DNA of 64,000 bases. Source: Streptomyces sp. cg36 (GTDB taxonomy: Bacteria > Actinomycetota > Actinomycetes > Streptomycetales > Streptomycetaceae). Each line of letters begins with the position of its first letter. Position 1 is the first letter of the stretch. A model generated the notes under the pieces. It was given only the letters and a program-made list of their open reading frames with translations. It did not search any database and was not told the origin of the DNA. This document shows positions 16,281 through 24,838 of this stretch, piece by piece. Where the stretch lies: the NCBI RefSeq assembly GCF_041080675.1, contig NZ_CP163520.1, positions 372,001 through 436,000 of the forward strand, given 5' to 3'. A program made the position numbers and the translations under genes.

Positions 16281-17702
16281 TCAGACCGGCAGGTTCGCCG
16301 TGATCAGACAGCCCGCGCTGTCGGTGGCGGACACGGCGACGGGGGTCGTGGTGCCCAGCAGGCTGTTCCCGTTGACCAGGGTGTTGGGCGAGGCCGCGAG
16401 GGCGACTCCGGTGGGGCCGTTGCGCACCACGTTGCCGGTCACCGCGCAGCCCGGGGAGTTGTCCACGTGGATCCCCTTGTCGTTGCTGCCGGACACGGTG
16501 TTGCCGCTGATCACGGCGTCGGGGGCGTAGGAGGCCCGGATCCCGGCCGCGGCGGCCCCGGCCACCACGTTGCCGGAGACGACGACACGGGAGGCCGAGG
16601 TGCCGCTGGTCGCGTTGCCGCCCATGATGTCGATGCCGCGGTCCTTGGCCGCCGCGCCCTGGACGATGTTGCCGGTGACGACCAGGTCCCGGAAGCCCGC
16701 GACCGCGCCGCCGTAGTTGGCGTAGCTCGCGCGGATGCCGCCGAAGCAGTCGTCCATGGTGTTGTCGGCGACGACGGTCTGGTTGGTCGCACAGGGGTGG
16801 ATGGCGAACCAGCGGCTGCCGTGCACGGTGTTGCCGACGATCTCGACGCGCTCGTGGGCGCTGCGGGCGTCGAAGCTGTGCGAGCCGACGAGGGTGGGGA
16901 AGGCGCCGTAGGTGACGGTCCCGACGGTGGTGCCCGAGCCGCAGTAGTTGTCGCGGATGACGATGTCGGAGCAGGCGGTGCCGTCCGCGGCACCGACGAC
17001 GGTGCCGCCGGCGCGGGCGCTGTCGAGCTGGATCGCCTCGGTTCCCCAGGAGACGCGGTTGGCGGTGCCCGTCCAGCCGCTGAAGCGGCAGTTCTCGATC
17101 CGCCCGTTGCGTACGGCGCCGAACTCCACGGCGTGCCAGTTCGACACGTTCACCACCCGCAGATCACGGATGATCACATCGGTGGCGTGCCAGATGGATA
17201 TCCCCATCCAGCCCTTGTCGTCGTTCCCGGGCTCCGGGCCCGCCACGTCCCACACACCGCCCTCGATGACGATGTTGCCCGGGCCGTTGTAGCCGGAGCC
17301 CCCGTTGGTGTCCCCCCAGACGCCGTTCATCAGCATGAACTGGGTGTCTCCCGTGCGCCGGAACGTGGTGGCGGGGGTGAGCGTCAGCCGGGTGCCGGTG
17401 CCGATGCGCAGATACGCGCCGATGGTCCAGGTGCCCGGGCCCACCACCACCTGGCCGCCGCCCGCGCTCTTCGCGGCGTCGAGCGCGGCCTGGATCGGTG
17501 TCTCGGTCGTTCCCGCCGCGCTGTCGACGTAGTACACCTTCCAGGTGCCGGACGGTGTGGCGGCGTTCGCCGGCTGCGCGCCGAGCACGGTGGCGGACGC
17601 CAGGCCGGTGGCGGCGAGTCCGGCGGTGCCGAGCGCCGCCCGGTCGAGCAGGGCGCGGCGGCTCAGCCGCGGGGACGGCGCGGCGTGGTCCATCGAGGGC
17701 AT
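16281..17702 (-). CDS. Tat-secreted right-handed beta-helix protein
   Basis: The 473-residue protein begins with a twin-arginine signal (SRRALLDRAALG, near residues 14-25) and an Ala-rich hydrophobic stretch. A pectate-lyase-like parallel beta-helix fills the rest, seen as repeated GN-V, ISGN and VSGN turns and many Asn/Gly ladders (VISGNTVSGS, VVSGNVVAG). Such proteins act on or bind polysaccharides outside the cell; no catalytic residues can be assigned. ATG 17702 follows AGGAGG at about 10 bases; ATG 17693 is an alternative. The hairpin at 17759-17789 separates it from the upstream oxidoreductase gene. Confidence 0.85.
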   Translation of the reverse strand: MPSMDHAAPSPRLSRRALLDRAALGTAGLAATGLASATVLGAQPANAATPSGTWKVYYVDSAAGTTETPIQAALDAAKSAGGGQVVVGPGTWTIGAYLRIGTGTRLTLTPATTFRRTGDTQFMLMNGVWGDTNGGSGYNGPGNIVIEGGVWDVAGPEPGNDDKGWMGISIWHATDVIIRDLRVVNVSNWHAVEFGAVRNGRIENCRFSGWTGTANRVSWGTEAIQLDSARAGGTVVGAADGTACSDIVIRDNYCGSGTTVGTVTYGAFPTLVGSHSFDARSAHERVEIVGNTVHGSRWFAIHPCATNQTVVADNTMDDCFGGIRASYANYGGAVAGFRDLVVTGNIVQGAAAKDRGIDIMGGNATSGTSASRVVVSGNVVAGAAAAGIRASYAPDAVISGNTVSGSNDKGIHVDNSPGCAVTGNVVRNGPTGVALAASPNTLVNGNSLLGTTTPVAVSATDSAGCLITANLPV

Positions 17703-17758
17703 GGGTGTGGGCCTCCTGTGTTGCCTGTGGTGGGGGAAACACGGGAGTTCTATCAGCA

Positions 17759-17789
17759 CTCCGGCCCGTCCACGTCGAACGGGCCGGAG
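17759..17789 (-). terminator. Hairpin after the quinone reductase-like gene, with a direct repeat
   Basis: CTCCGGCCCGT (17759-17769) and ACGGGCCGGAG (17779-17789) form a perfect 11-bp stem with a 9-base loop, downstream of the minus-strand oxidoreductase. The right arm is part of a 17-base sequence occurring twice in tandem with a 23-base period (17777-17793 and 17800-17816), the second copy ending at the stop codon. Confidence 0.6.
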
Positions 17790-17817
17790 CCGCACCCTGG
17801 AACGGGCCGGAGCCGCG

Positions 17818-18738
17818 TCAGACGGTGAGGACGATCTTGCCCCGGGTCCGGCCCTCCTGGCTCAGGCGCCAGGCATCCGCCGCCTCGGCCAGCGGGAAGG
17901 CGCGATCGACGTGCACGGTGAGCTTGCCGTCGTCCGCGAGCCGGGCGAGCTCGGCCAGGTCCTCGGGGTCCGGACGGACCCAGAGCGAGTGCCCGCCCTT
18001 CTCGGCAGCGGCCTGATCGGCGATGGACACCAGGCGTTCCGGCCGCTTGAGCAGGGCCTGCGAGAGGTCGACGACACCGCTCCCGGCGAAGTCGAGCGCC
18101 GCGTCCACGCCCTCGGGCGCGAGCGCGCGCACCCGCTCCTCCAGGCCGTCCCCGTACGTCACGGGCTCGGCGCCGAGCCCGCGCAGGAACTCGTGGTTGC
18201 GCTCGCTGGCGGTGCCGATCACCCGGGCGCCGAGGGCCACCAGGATCTGCACCGCGAACGCCCCGACACCACCGGAGGCCGCGTGCACCAGCACGGTCTC
18301 GCCCGCCGTCACCCCGGCCCGCCGGATCGACTGATGGGCGGTCAGCCCGGCCAGCGGTACGCCCGCCGCCTCCTCCCAGCTCAGCGCGGCGGGCTTGCGC
18401 GCCACGCAGCGCACCGGCGCGGCCACCAGCTCGGCGTAGGTGCCGTTCTGCGCCCAGTCCTTGCGCACGTATCCGAAGACCTCGTCGCCCACCCGGTACT
18501 CCGGGACGTCCAGGCCGACCGCCTCGATCACGCCCGCGACGTCCCATCCGGAGATCAGCGGGAAGGCGACTTCCATGATCGGATCGAGATATCCGGCGGC
18601 CAGTTTCCAGTCGACCGGGTTGACCGCGGCGGCCCTCACCCGGATCAGGACCTCGCCGGGGGCCACCTTCGGTTCGGGCCGGTCCACCAGGCGCAGATCG
18701 TCGGCGGAACCGTACTTCTCCAGCACAATTGCCTTCAT
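17818..18738 (-). CDS. NADP-dependent quinone reductase-like oxidoreductase (zinc-free MDR)
   Basis: The 306-residue protein is a medium-chain dehydrogenase/reductase of the quinone oxidoreductase type: an N-terminal GroES-like domain (VAPGEVLIRVRAAAVNPVDW, near residues 27-46), then a Rossmann fold with the cofactor loop ASGGVGAFAVQ. The structural zinc cysteines of alcohol dehydrogenases are absent. It would reduce quinones or enones with NADPH. ATG 18738 gives the typical MKAIVLEKYG start; an upstream extension to 18792 has no family resemblance. It is divergent from the methyltransferase gene and ends at a hairpin. Confidence 0.87.
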   Translation of the reverse strand: MKAIVLEKYGSADDLRLVDRPEPKVAPGEVLIRVRAAAVNPVDWKLAAGYLDPIMEVAFPLISGWDVAGVIEAVGLDVPEYRVGDEVFGYVRKDWAQNGTYAELVAAPVRCVARKPAALSWEEAAGVPLAGLTAHQSIRRAGVTAGETVLVHAASGGVGAFAVQILVALGARVIGTASERNHEFLRGLGAEPVTYGDGLEERVRALAPEGVDAALDFAGSGVVDLSQALLKRPERLVSIADQAAAEKGGHSLWVRPDPEDLAELARLADDGKLTVHVDRAFPLAEAADAWRLSQEGRTRGKIVLTV

Positions 18739-18893
18739 GACCTGCACCAACACCGGGTCGGCGGACCTCATTCCCCACGGTGTGGGATACACCCGGATGG
18801 CGGTGGCCGACCGGATCCCGGCGCGGGCCCGACGGCGCGGCGCGCGGAAATCGCGTCGACAGGGTCCCTTGGCACCCGGCAGAGTGGCCGCCC

Positions 18894-19631
18894 GTGACGA
18901 GCAGCGAACTGTGGACCCGTACGACCGCCGAGCGCTATGACGCCGAGGAGAGCGAGATGTCCTCGGCCGCCGTGCTCGGCCCGACGCTCGCCTTCCTCGC
19001 CGAGCTCGCCGGGGACGGCCGGGCGCTGGAGTTCGCCATCGGGACCGGGCGCGTGGGCGTCCCGCTGCGCGAGCGCGGTGTGCCGGTGTCGGGCATCGAG
19101 CTGTCCGAGCACATGGCGGCCGTGCTGCGGCGCAAGGCCGACGAGGCCGCGCTCCCGGTGGCCGTCGGGGACATGGCCACCACCGTCGTCCCGGGCAAGT
19201 TCAGCCTGGTCTACCTCGTCTACAACACCATCACGAACCTCCTCACGCAGGACGAGCAGGTCGCGTGCTTCCGCAACGCGGCACGCCATCTGGCACCCGG
19301 CGGCCGGTTCGTCATCGAGCTGGGTGTGCCTCCGCTGCGCTTCCTGCCGCCCGGACAGGTCGCCGTGCCGTTCGACGTCTCGGAGCGGCACCTCGGCTTC
19401 GACACCTTCGACCTGGCCGAACAGATCCTCGTCTCGCACCACTTCACCCGGGACGACGACGGCCGCTACCGCCGGGGTCACTCCCGGCACCGGTACGCCT
19501 GGCCCGCCGAGCTCGACCTGATGGCACGGATCGCCGGACTGGAACTGGAGCGCCGGATCGCGGACTGGGACGGAACACCCTTCACACAGGACTCCCCGAA
19601 GCACGTCTCCGTCTGGCGCAAGCCGGTCTGA
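18894..19631 (+). CDS. SAM-dependent methyltransferase
   Basis: The 245-residue protein has a class I methyltransferase fold: the SAM-binding motif LEFAIGTGRVGVPL (near residues 43-56), the acidic GIELSEHM segment that contacts the ribose, and HLAPGGRFVIEL (motif III). The substrate cannot be told from the sequence. GTG 18894 is chosen as the start because it begins a typical N-terminus (SSELWTRTTAERYD) and the preceding 38 codons are Arg/Gly-rich. No Shine-Dalgarno sequence is seen. It is divergent from the quinone reductase-like gene. Confidence 0.82.
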   Translation: MTSSELWTRTTAERYDAEESEMSSAAVLGPTLAFLAELAGDGRALEFAIGTGRVGVPLRERGVPVSGIELSEHMAAVLRRKADEAALPVAVGDMATTVVPGKFSLVYLVYNTITNLLTQDEQVACFRNAARHLAPGGRFVIELGVPPLRFLPPGQVAVPFDVSERHLGFDTFDLAEQILVSHHFTRDDDGRYRRGHSRHRYAWPAELDLMARIAGLELERRIADWDGTPFTQDSPKHVSVWRKPV

Positions 19632-19708
19632 CGGGTGACACCCACCCGAGGGGGTCGTGGGACCGCGGCTAGGATGCGCGGGATTTCTTGATCTCACAGG
19701 GGAGGGAC

Positions 19709-20941
19709 ATGAAGCCCATCGGTATGTCCGGCCGACTGCGCACCGCCCTCGGGGCGTTCGCCGTGGCCACGGGGGTGCTCACCGGGATGCTCGTGGGGCC
19801 GGTGGACAGCGCGGGCGCCGCCGCCGTCACCACCGGACCGGTCTTCAACGATCCGACCGGCGACGGCACGGCGCAGCAGGCCATCCGCAGCCAGGTGCGG
19901 TCCGTCGTGGCCAACGCCGACAGCGGCACCTCGCTGCGCCTGGCCATGTACCACCTGTGGGACGAGACCGTCGCCGACGAGCTGGCCGCCGCGAAGACCC
20001 AGCGCGGCATCGGCGTCAAGGTGGTCCTGGACGCGAGCACCCGCGACTTCCCCGCCGCGTACGACATCCTGCGGAGCGCACTTGGCACGGACACCACGAA
20101 GAGCTCGTACGTGAAGCTCTGCGCCACCGGCAGCTCCTGTCTGGGACCGGCGGGCACCGGCATCAACCACAACAAGTTCCTGCTGGCGGGCAGCGTCGGC
20201 GGCGGGACCCAGAAGAACGTCGTGGTGCAGCTGACCTCGAACCTCACGCCGTCCAACTACGCGCGCTACTGGAACAGTTCGATCACCGTCGCGGGCAACG
20301 CCGAGCTGTACGCCGGCTACCTCGCCTACTTCGACAAGCTGCCCGCGCAGAACCGCGGCGCCTGGTCGTACACCTACGGCAACGCCGGTGACTACAAGTA
20401 CTACTTCTTCCCGCGCGCGGGCACCGACGCGACCACGGACACCGTGGTGAACGCGCTCGACAACATCACCTGCCGCTGGACCGACGCCGCCGGCGCACAC
20501 CGTACGAGCGTGCACGCGGCCATGTTGAAGATCAGCCGTCAGGCGGTGGCCGACAAGCTGCGCGCGCTGGCCGGGGCGGGGTGCCTGGTGGACCTCGTCT
20601 ACAGCGAGACGGACACGGGCACGTGGAACGCCCTGCACGGTGTCTCGGGCATCACCAACCGCTGCTACCAGCACGACGACGACGCCGACAGCGGCACCCC
20701 GAACCGGATCGTGCACTCCAAGAACGTGATGGTGGACGGCATGTACGCGGACACCGTCCAGAAGGTGATGTGGACCGGCAGCCACAACTGGAGCGGTCCG
20801 GCGCTGCGTGACAACGACGAGGCGATGCTGCGGATCACCACACCCTCGGTCTACAGCGCGTTCGAGGCCAACTTCCAGGCGGCCCGGGCCGCGGCCGTCC
20901 CCGGCACCAGCGACAACGTCGCCGCCTGCAAGAGCGAGTAG
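19709..20941 (+). CDS. Secreted phospholipase D-fold protein
   Basis: The 410-residue protein has a Sec signal peptide (cleavage near residue 36, after SAGAA) and two HxK motifs of the PLD superfamily: HNKFLLAG in the first half and HSKNVMVDG in the second. The first motif lacks the usual Asp four residues after Lys, while the second keeps it. Members hydrolyse or transfer phosphodiester groups through a His-linked intermediate. The substrate could be a lipid or a nucleic acid in the medium. GGAGGG lies just before ATG 19709, which decides the start. It is a single-gene unit. Confidence 0.87.
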   Translation: MKPIGMSGRLRTALGAFAVATGVLTGMLVGPVDSAGAAAVTTGPVFNDPTGDGTAQQAIRSQVRSVVANADSGTSLRLAMYHLWDETVADELAAAKTQRGIGVKVVLDASTRDFPAAYDILRSALGTDTTKSSYVKLCATGSSCLGPAGTGINHNKFLLAGSVGGGTQKNVVVQLTSNLTPSNYARYWNSSITVAGNAELYAGYLAYFDKLPAQNRGAWSYTYGNAGDYKYYFFPRAGTDATTDTVVNALDNITCRWTDAAGAHRTSVHAAMLKISRQAVADKLRALAGAGCLVDLVYSETDTGTWNALHGVSGITNRCYQHDDDADSGTPNRIVHSKNVMVDGMYADTVQKVMWTGSHNWSGPALRDNDEAMLRITTPSVYSAFEANFQAARAAAVPGTSDNVAACKSE

Positions 20942-21004
20942 GCGCCGCCGCCCGCCCCGGTAAATCAGTACGGGTCCGGGCGGGCGGGTCGCTACGGTGA
21001 CCGC

Positions 21005-21460
21005 ATGACCAGCGACGCGTTCTCCTCCGGCGATATCGCCGCGCTGCCCCGGGCCGAGTTCGCCTTCCCGGGGCCGCTGCGGGACCAGCTCGTGGCCGCC
21101 GTCCTCGACGGCGCCAAGACCTCCACGACCGGGCTCGTGGCCGACTACGAGCACGAGAACGAGCCGCTGCCGTCCGTGGGGAGCCGTTCGGCGGTCGTCG
21201 ACTCGGACGACCGCCGGGTCGCGGTCATCGAGGTCACCGAGGTGCGTGTCGTGCCGCTCGCCCAGGTGGACTTCGCCCATGTGGTGGACGAGGGCGAAGG
21301 CGACACCAGCATCGCCGGGTGGCGGGCCAACCACGAGGGTTTCTGGCACGGCGAGGAGATGCGCGCGGCCCTGGGCGACCCGGAGTTCACCGTGGACGAC
21401 GAGACCCTGGTGGTGCTGGAGCGCTTCCGCCTGGTCGCCCGGCTGGACCCGGCCGGCTGA
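21005..21460 (+). CDS. ASCH-domain protein
   Basis: The 151-residue protein matches the ASCH fold: FPGPLRDQLVAAVLDGAKTSTTGL near the N-terminus (the Gly-Lys-Thr-Ser segment is typical), then VGSRSAVVDSDDRRVAVIEVTEV. Some members cleave N4-acetylcytidine or bind RNA; the function of this one is not predictable. There is no Shine-Dalgarno sequence, but TACGGT (20993-20998) ends 6 bases before the ATG, so the mRNA may be leaderless. It is convergent with the hemerythrin-like gene 15 bases downstream. Confidence 0.82.
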   Translation: MTSDAFSSGDIAALPRAEFAFPGPLRDQLVAAVLDGAKTSTTGLVADYEHENEPLPSVGSRSAVVDSDDRRVAVIEVTEVRVVPLAQVDFAHVVDEGEGDTSIAGWRANHEGFWHGEEMRAALGDPEFTVDDETLVVLERFRLVARLDPAG

Positions 21461-21475
21461 CGGCCCGCCCGCCGC

Positions 21476-21955
21476 TCAGGCGGCGACCGTGTCCCACGCC
21501 GCCTTCGCGGACGGGCGGTGCGGGTGCTGCGGGGCCCGCTCGGCCAGCGTGGTCATCCAGGCGCCGATGTCCCGCAGCTCGCCGCGGCCGACGGCGGCCC
21601 GGACGCGCGGGAACCACCGGTCCTCCTGCGCGTCCATGTGGCGCTCGACGATGTCCATGAGCAGCCGCGTCTTGGCGTCGAAGGCGATCTCGCCGGGGCG
21701 CATGTCGTACAGCTCGGCGGCCAGTACGTCGGCGATGTGGTGTTCCTCGATGAAGCCCAGGACGTCCGGCTCCGTCTCCGGGAGCAGGACGCAGACGCGC
21801 GGGTACATGCCCTCCCGCTCGATGTACGTGTATACGGTCAGGGCGCGCAGCAGGGGCTCCACCGCCTCGGTCTTCCCCTCGACCCGGTAGGAGCGGATCA
21901 GCCGCCTGATCTCCTTGTGGCCTTCCCGCAGCATCACGATCGCGTCGGTCGACAT
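21476..21955 (-). CDS. Hemerythrin HHE-domain protein
   Basis: The 159-residue protein is all-helical with hemerythrin-type ligands: His13 (REGHKEI), Glu46/Glu48 before a Tyr-Pro (EREGMYP), His72/His73 (EEHHIADV) and His106/Glu111 (VERHMDAQEDRWFP). Such proteins carry a di-iron site for oxygen, nitric oxide or redox sensing. The histidine usually found in the second helix appears to be Tyr, so one ligand may be missing or shifted. ATG 21955 has GGGAG about 7 bases upstream. A strong hairpin at 22060-22098 separates it from the upstream SLT-like gene. Confidence 0.82.
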   Translation of the reverse strand: MSTDAIVMLREGHKEIRRLIRSYRVEGKTEAVEPLLRALTVYTYIEREGMYPRVCVLLPETEPDVLGFIEEHHIADVLAAELYDMRPGEIAFDAKTRLLMDIVERHMDAQEDRWFPRVRAAVGRGELRDIGAWMTTLAERAPQHPHRPSAKAAWDTVAA

Positions 21956-22059
21956 GGGCAGCTCCCTGGAGGCACGGGACTCACTTCCGTTCCGCCCCAT
22001 ACCCGGCAAACCGGATGATCATGCACCGGGTCCTGGGGGTATGCGGAGCCCCGTATACG

Positions 22060-22098
22060 CGTGAAGGCCCGACCGGCGGTGCCGGTCGGGCCTTCACG
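22060..22098 (-). terminator. Near-perfect 18-bp terminator hairpin
   Basis: GTGAAGGCCCGACCGGC (22061-22077) and its exact complement (22081-22097) flank a 3-base loop, with one further C-G pair outside. It lies just downstream of the SLT-like gene on the minus strand and upstream of the hemerythrin-like gene. No T run follows. Confidence 0.8.
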
Positions 22099-22120
22099 TG
22101 CGTCTGGTGCCGGTGACGGC

Positions 22121-22528
22121 TTAGTACCAGTGGTGGGCCTGCCAGAAGTTCCAGGCGCCGACGGGGCTGCCGTAGCGGGAGTTCATGTAGTCCAGGCCCC
22201 ACTTGATCTGGGTGGCCGGGTTGGTCTTCCAGTCGGAGCCGGCCGAGGCCATCTTCGAGGCCGGGAGGGCCTGGACCAGGCCGTAGGCGCCCGAGGAGGC
22301 GTTCGTGGCGGTGTGGTCCCAGCCGCTCTCGCGGGAAACGATGTTGTTGAAGGCCGCGAACTGCGCCGGGTCCTTGATCATCTGCTGGGCGATCGCCTTG
22401 GCGCTCGTGGGGGCCGCGGCCTGGGCGGGCACCGTGGCGAGCAGGGAACCGGCGGCACCGAGGGCGACGACGGCACCCGCGAGGGTCTTCTTCGAAGCGG
22501 CGATGCGGCGGACGACGGACTTGGACAC
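22121..22528 (-). CDS. Small secreted SLT-like cell-wall protein
   Basis: The 135-residue protein has a signal peptide (cleavage near residue 37, VPAQA-AA) followed directly by the same C-terminal domain as the gene at 13378-14061: Glu67 in SRESGW, SGAYGLVQALPASKM, and the terminal YGSPVGAWNFWQAHH. It lacks the helical linker and both cysteines of its paralogue, so it is a minimal version. It probably acts on peptidoglycan outside the cell. GTG 22528 has GGAAGG about 8 bases upstream, which decides the start. It ends at a strong terminator. Confidence 0.88.
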   Translation of the reverse strand: MSKSVVRRIAASKKTLAGAVVALGAAGSLLATVPAQAAAPTSAKAIAQQMIKDPAQFAAFNNIVSRESGWDHTATNASSGAYGLVQALPASKMASAGSDWKTNPATQIKWGLDYMNSRYGSPVGAWNFWQAHHWY

Positions 22529-22909
22529 AGATGAACCTTCCGAAGGGGACTGGGACGGTCGCGGCACGCCGGAGACGTGCGTGAGCCACTCACGCGAGGG
22601 AGAGGGGTTCGTCTGCGGCGGGGAGGAACACCCGGCCGCTGCGACTCATCCAGTTCTACCGGCGTCCCGACGGCCTGGCAACGACCCCTCCTACTAGGGA
22701 GCCTCGCAGTCGGGGACCCGCGCCCCGGGCCGCCCGGGAGGCGGATTCGCGCAGGCGGGAGCCCGGATCGCAGGGGTGGCGGGGCGGCCCGGGGAGCTAC
22801 GACCCCCGGTCGTAAGTGACGTACGTCCTATGGGGCGGCTCACCTTCGAGGGGCCTGAATGTCACCAAAAGTGACCGTACATACCTTTTGCGGGTGCAGA
22901 AGAAGACGT
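22529..22909. promoter_or_regulatory. Long leader region of the small SLT-like gene
   Basis: This stretch of about 380 bases has no convincing gene. It holds a perfect stem GCGTGAG/CTCACGC (22579-22595) which overlaps an alternative stem GCACG/CGTGC (22564-22580), so two folds exclude each other just upstream of the ribosome binding site. Further out are a GACGTACGTC palindrome (22818-22827) and a GTCAC/GTGAC inverted repeat (22861-22875). No known riboswitch core was recognised. Confidence 0.3.
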
Positions 22910-22936
22910 CGATCGCCTCGCAATCAGAGGCGATCG
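22910..22936 (-). terminator. Terminator of the TetR gene
   Basis: CGATCGCCTC (22910-22919) and GAGGCGATCG (22927-22936) form a perfect 10-bp stem with a 7-base loop. On the minus strand it is followed by a pyrimidine-rich TCTTCTTCT stretch. It begins 20 bases after the TetR stop codon. Confidence 0.75.
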
Positions 22937-22955
22937 GCTCCCTCGGCCGGGCGCT

Positions 22956-23546
22956 TCACAGGTGCGTCCGCGGCCCGGCGAAGGCGTGGAGCAGCTTCAG
23001 GACGGAGTCGCGCAGCTGCTCGGGGGTGAGCCGGTGCGGGTCCGGCGCGGTCAGCTGGTTGAAGAGCAGACCGTCCAGCACGGCCACGAAGGCGTGGGCG
23101 TCCGCCGCGGCGTCGGGGGCGCCCGCGGCGGTGAGCAGGTGCGCGGCGACGGCGCGGTGGCGGCTGCCCGCCGCGCGCAGGGCGGCTTGCAGCTCGGGGC
23201 GGCGCGGCGCTTCCAGCGAGAGCTCGTAGCGGGCGAGCATGCGCTCGCGCCCGTCGGCGCTCCACAGCTCGATGAGACCGGCGAGCGCCTCGGCGATCCG
23301 GTCGGCGCTCGCGGCGCCGGTGAGGGCGGGGCGCCCGTCGATCTCGGCGATGTCCAGTTCGGCCAGCCGCTCGACGGCGGCCCGCAGCAGCTCCTGGCGC
23401 GTACGGAAGTAGTACGAGCAGGAGCCCGCCGGGACCCCGGCCGCCTGGTCGACGGCGCGGTGGGTGAGTCCGCGCATCCCCGATCGGGCCAGGGTGCGGA
23501 TCGCCGCGTCGGCCAGCTCCTGCCGTCGAAGCGTGGTCTGGGTCAC
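22956..23546 (-). CDS. TetR-family repressor
   Basis: The 196-residue protein has an N-terminal TetR DNA-binding domain (residues 1-55, with GLTHRAVDQAAGVPAGSCSYYF as the helix-turn-helix) and a helical C-terminal ligand domain. It is divergent from the flavin monooxygenase gene, with two copies of a 12-base operator between the starts. It therefore most likely represses both itself and the monooxygenase until the substrate or a related compound binds. GTG 23546 is the only start that keeps the full DNA-binding domain. A terminator follows the gene. Confidence 0.9.
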   Translation of the reverse strand: MTQTTLRRQELADAAIRTLARSGMRGLTHRAVDQAAGVPAGSCSYYFRTRQELLRAAVERLAELDIAEIDGRPALTGAASADRIAEALAGLIELWSADGRERMLARYELSLEAPRRPELQAALRAAGSRHRAVAAHLLTAAGAPDAAADAHAFVAVLDGLLFNQLTAPDPHRLTPEQLRDSVLKLLHAFAGPRTHL

Positions 23547-23574
23547 TGATGGCCTCCTCGCCCTTTTCTTCTGC

Positions 23575-23615
23575 CTCTACAAGTGTAGAGTCACCGGTGT
23601 CCACTACAGATGTAG
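23575..23615. promoter_or_regulatory. Two copies of a TetR-type operator
   Basis: CTACAAGTGTAG (23577-23588) and CTACAGATGTAG (23604-23615) share perfect CTACA/TGTAG arms around a 2-base centre. The first extends to a 16-base perfect inverted repeat (23575-23590). Their centres are 27 bases apart. They lie in the 80-base gap between the divergent TetR and monooxygenase starts and so are the probable binding sites of this TetR protein. Confidence 0.75.
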
Positions 23616-23626
23616 AGGGGGGTCCG

Positions 23627-24799
23627 ATGGGCACGGCAGAGGGCGTCGGCGGCACCGGGGAACGGTCCGCGATCGTGGCGGGCGGCGGGATCGGCGGCCT
23701 GGCCGCCGGTCTCGCGCTGACCCGGAGCGGGTGGCGGGTGAAGGTGCTGGAGCGCGCGGCCACCTTCGGCGAGGTCGGAGCGGGCCTGTCACTGTGGCCC
23801 AACGGCGTGCGCGCGCTGGACGCGCTCGGCGTCGGCGACCAGGTGCGCGAGCAGGCGCTGGCGGAGACGCGGGCGGGCGTCCGCGACACGGCGGGCCGCT
23901 GGCTGTCGCGGACCGACACCCAGGAGCTGGCCGACCGGTTCGGGCCGCTGGTGATGGTGCACCGCGCCCGGCTCCTCGACATCCTGCGGGCCGCGCTTCC
24001 GGCCGGAACGCTCTGCGCGGCCAACGAGGTCACCCGGGTCGGCCCGCGCGACCGGGGCGTCGAGGTCGAGCACGGCGGCACCGCCTCACGGGCCGATCTG
24101 CTGGTGGCCGCCGACGGCATCCGCTCCACCGTGCGCTCCGCGCTGTGGCCGCAGGCTCCCGGGCCGCGCTACGCCGGATACACCACCTGGCGGCTGGTCG
24201 TCGACGCGGGACAGCGGCTGCCGGTCGGCGGCGAGAGCTGGGGACGCGGCGAGCGGGTGGGAATCGCTCCCCTGCCGGACGGCCGCACCTATCTCTTCTG
24301 CGTCGCCAACGCCCCCGAAGGACAGCGCGAGCCCGGCCGCGAACTGGACGCGATACGCCGGCGCTTCGGGCACTGGCACGACCCCATACCCCAGCTGCTG
24401 GCCGCCGCCGACGAGGAGTCGGTCCTGCGCCACGACATCCACGCCCTGCCGCCGCTGGCCAGTTTCGTCAGCGGGCGCGCCGTCCTGCTCGGCGACGCCG
24501 CGCACGCCATGACCCCCAACCTGGGCCAGGGCGCCAACCAGGCGCTGGAGGACGCCGTGACGCTCGCCGCGCTCCTGGACACCCGGCCGGACGTCGATGC
24601 CGCGCTGACCGCGTACGACCTGGCCCGGCGTCCCCGTACCCAGCGGATAGCACGGCGCTCCCGGCGGATCGGCGCCGTCGCCCAGTGGCGCTCGGCGCCC
24701 GCCACCGCCCTGCGCGACCTGCTGCTGCGCATGACGCCGGACTCGGCCGTCCTGGGCGGGCTCGCCCCCGTACTCGACTGGCGGCCGCCCGGCCACTGA
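23627..24799 (+). CDS. FAD-dependent aromatic-type monooxygenase
   Basis: The 390-residue protein is a group A flavin monooxygenase (PHBH fold): the dinucleotide motif GGGIGGLAAG (near residues 18-27), the mid-protein VAADGIRSTVR segment and the second FAD motif GDAAHAMTPNLGQGANQALED. It would hydroxylate an aromatic or polyketide-like substrate with NAD(P)H and oxygen. ATG 23627 is preferred because a GAGGGGGG stretch precedes it; an in-frame ATG at 23549 would place the start upstream of the operators. The divergent TetR gene is its likely regulator. Confidence 0.88.
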   Translation: MGTAEGVGGTGERSAIVAGGGIGGLAAGLALTRSGWRVKVLERAATFGEVGAGLSLWPNGVRALDALGVGDQVREQALAETRAGVRDTAGRWLSRTDTQELADRFGPLVMVHRARLLDILRAALPAGTLCAANEVTRVGPRDRGVEVEHGGTASRADLLVAADGIRSTVRSALWPQAPGPRYAGYTTWRLVVDAGQRLPVGGESWGRGERVGIAPLPDGRTYLFCVANAPEGQREPGRELDAIRRRFGHWHDPIPQLLAAADEESVLRHDIHALPPLASFVSGRAVLLGDAAHAMTPNLGQGANQALEDAVTLAALLDTRPDVDAALTAYDLARRPRTQRIARRSRRIGAVAQWRSAPATALRDLLLRMTPDSAVLGGLAPVLDWRPPGH

Positions 24800-24838
24800 G
24801 CCGCGCGGCCCCCGGTGCGCCAGGGGTCCGGATCCCGG

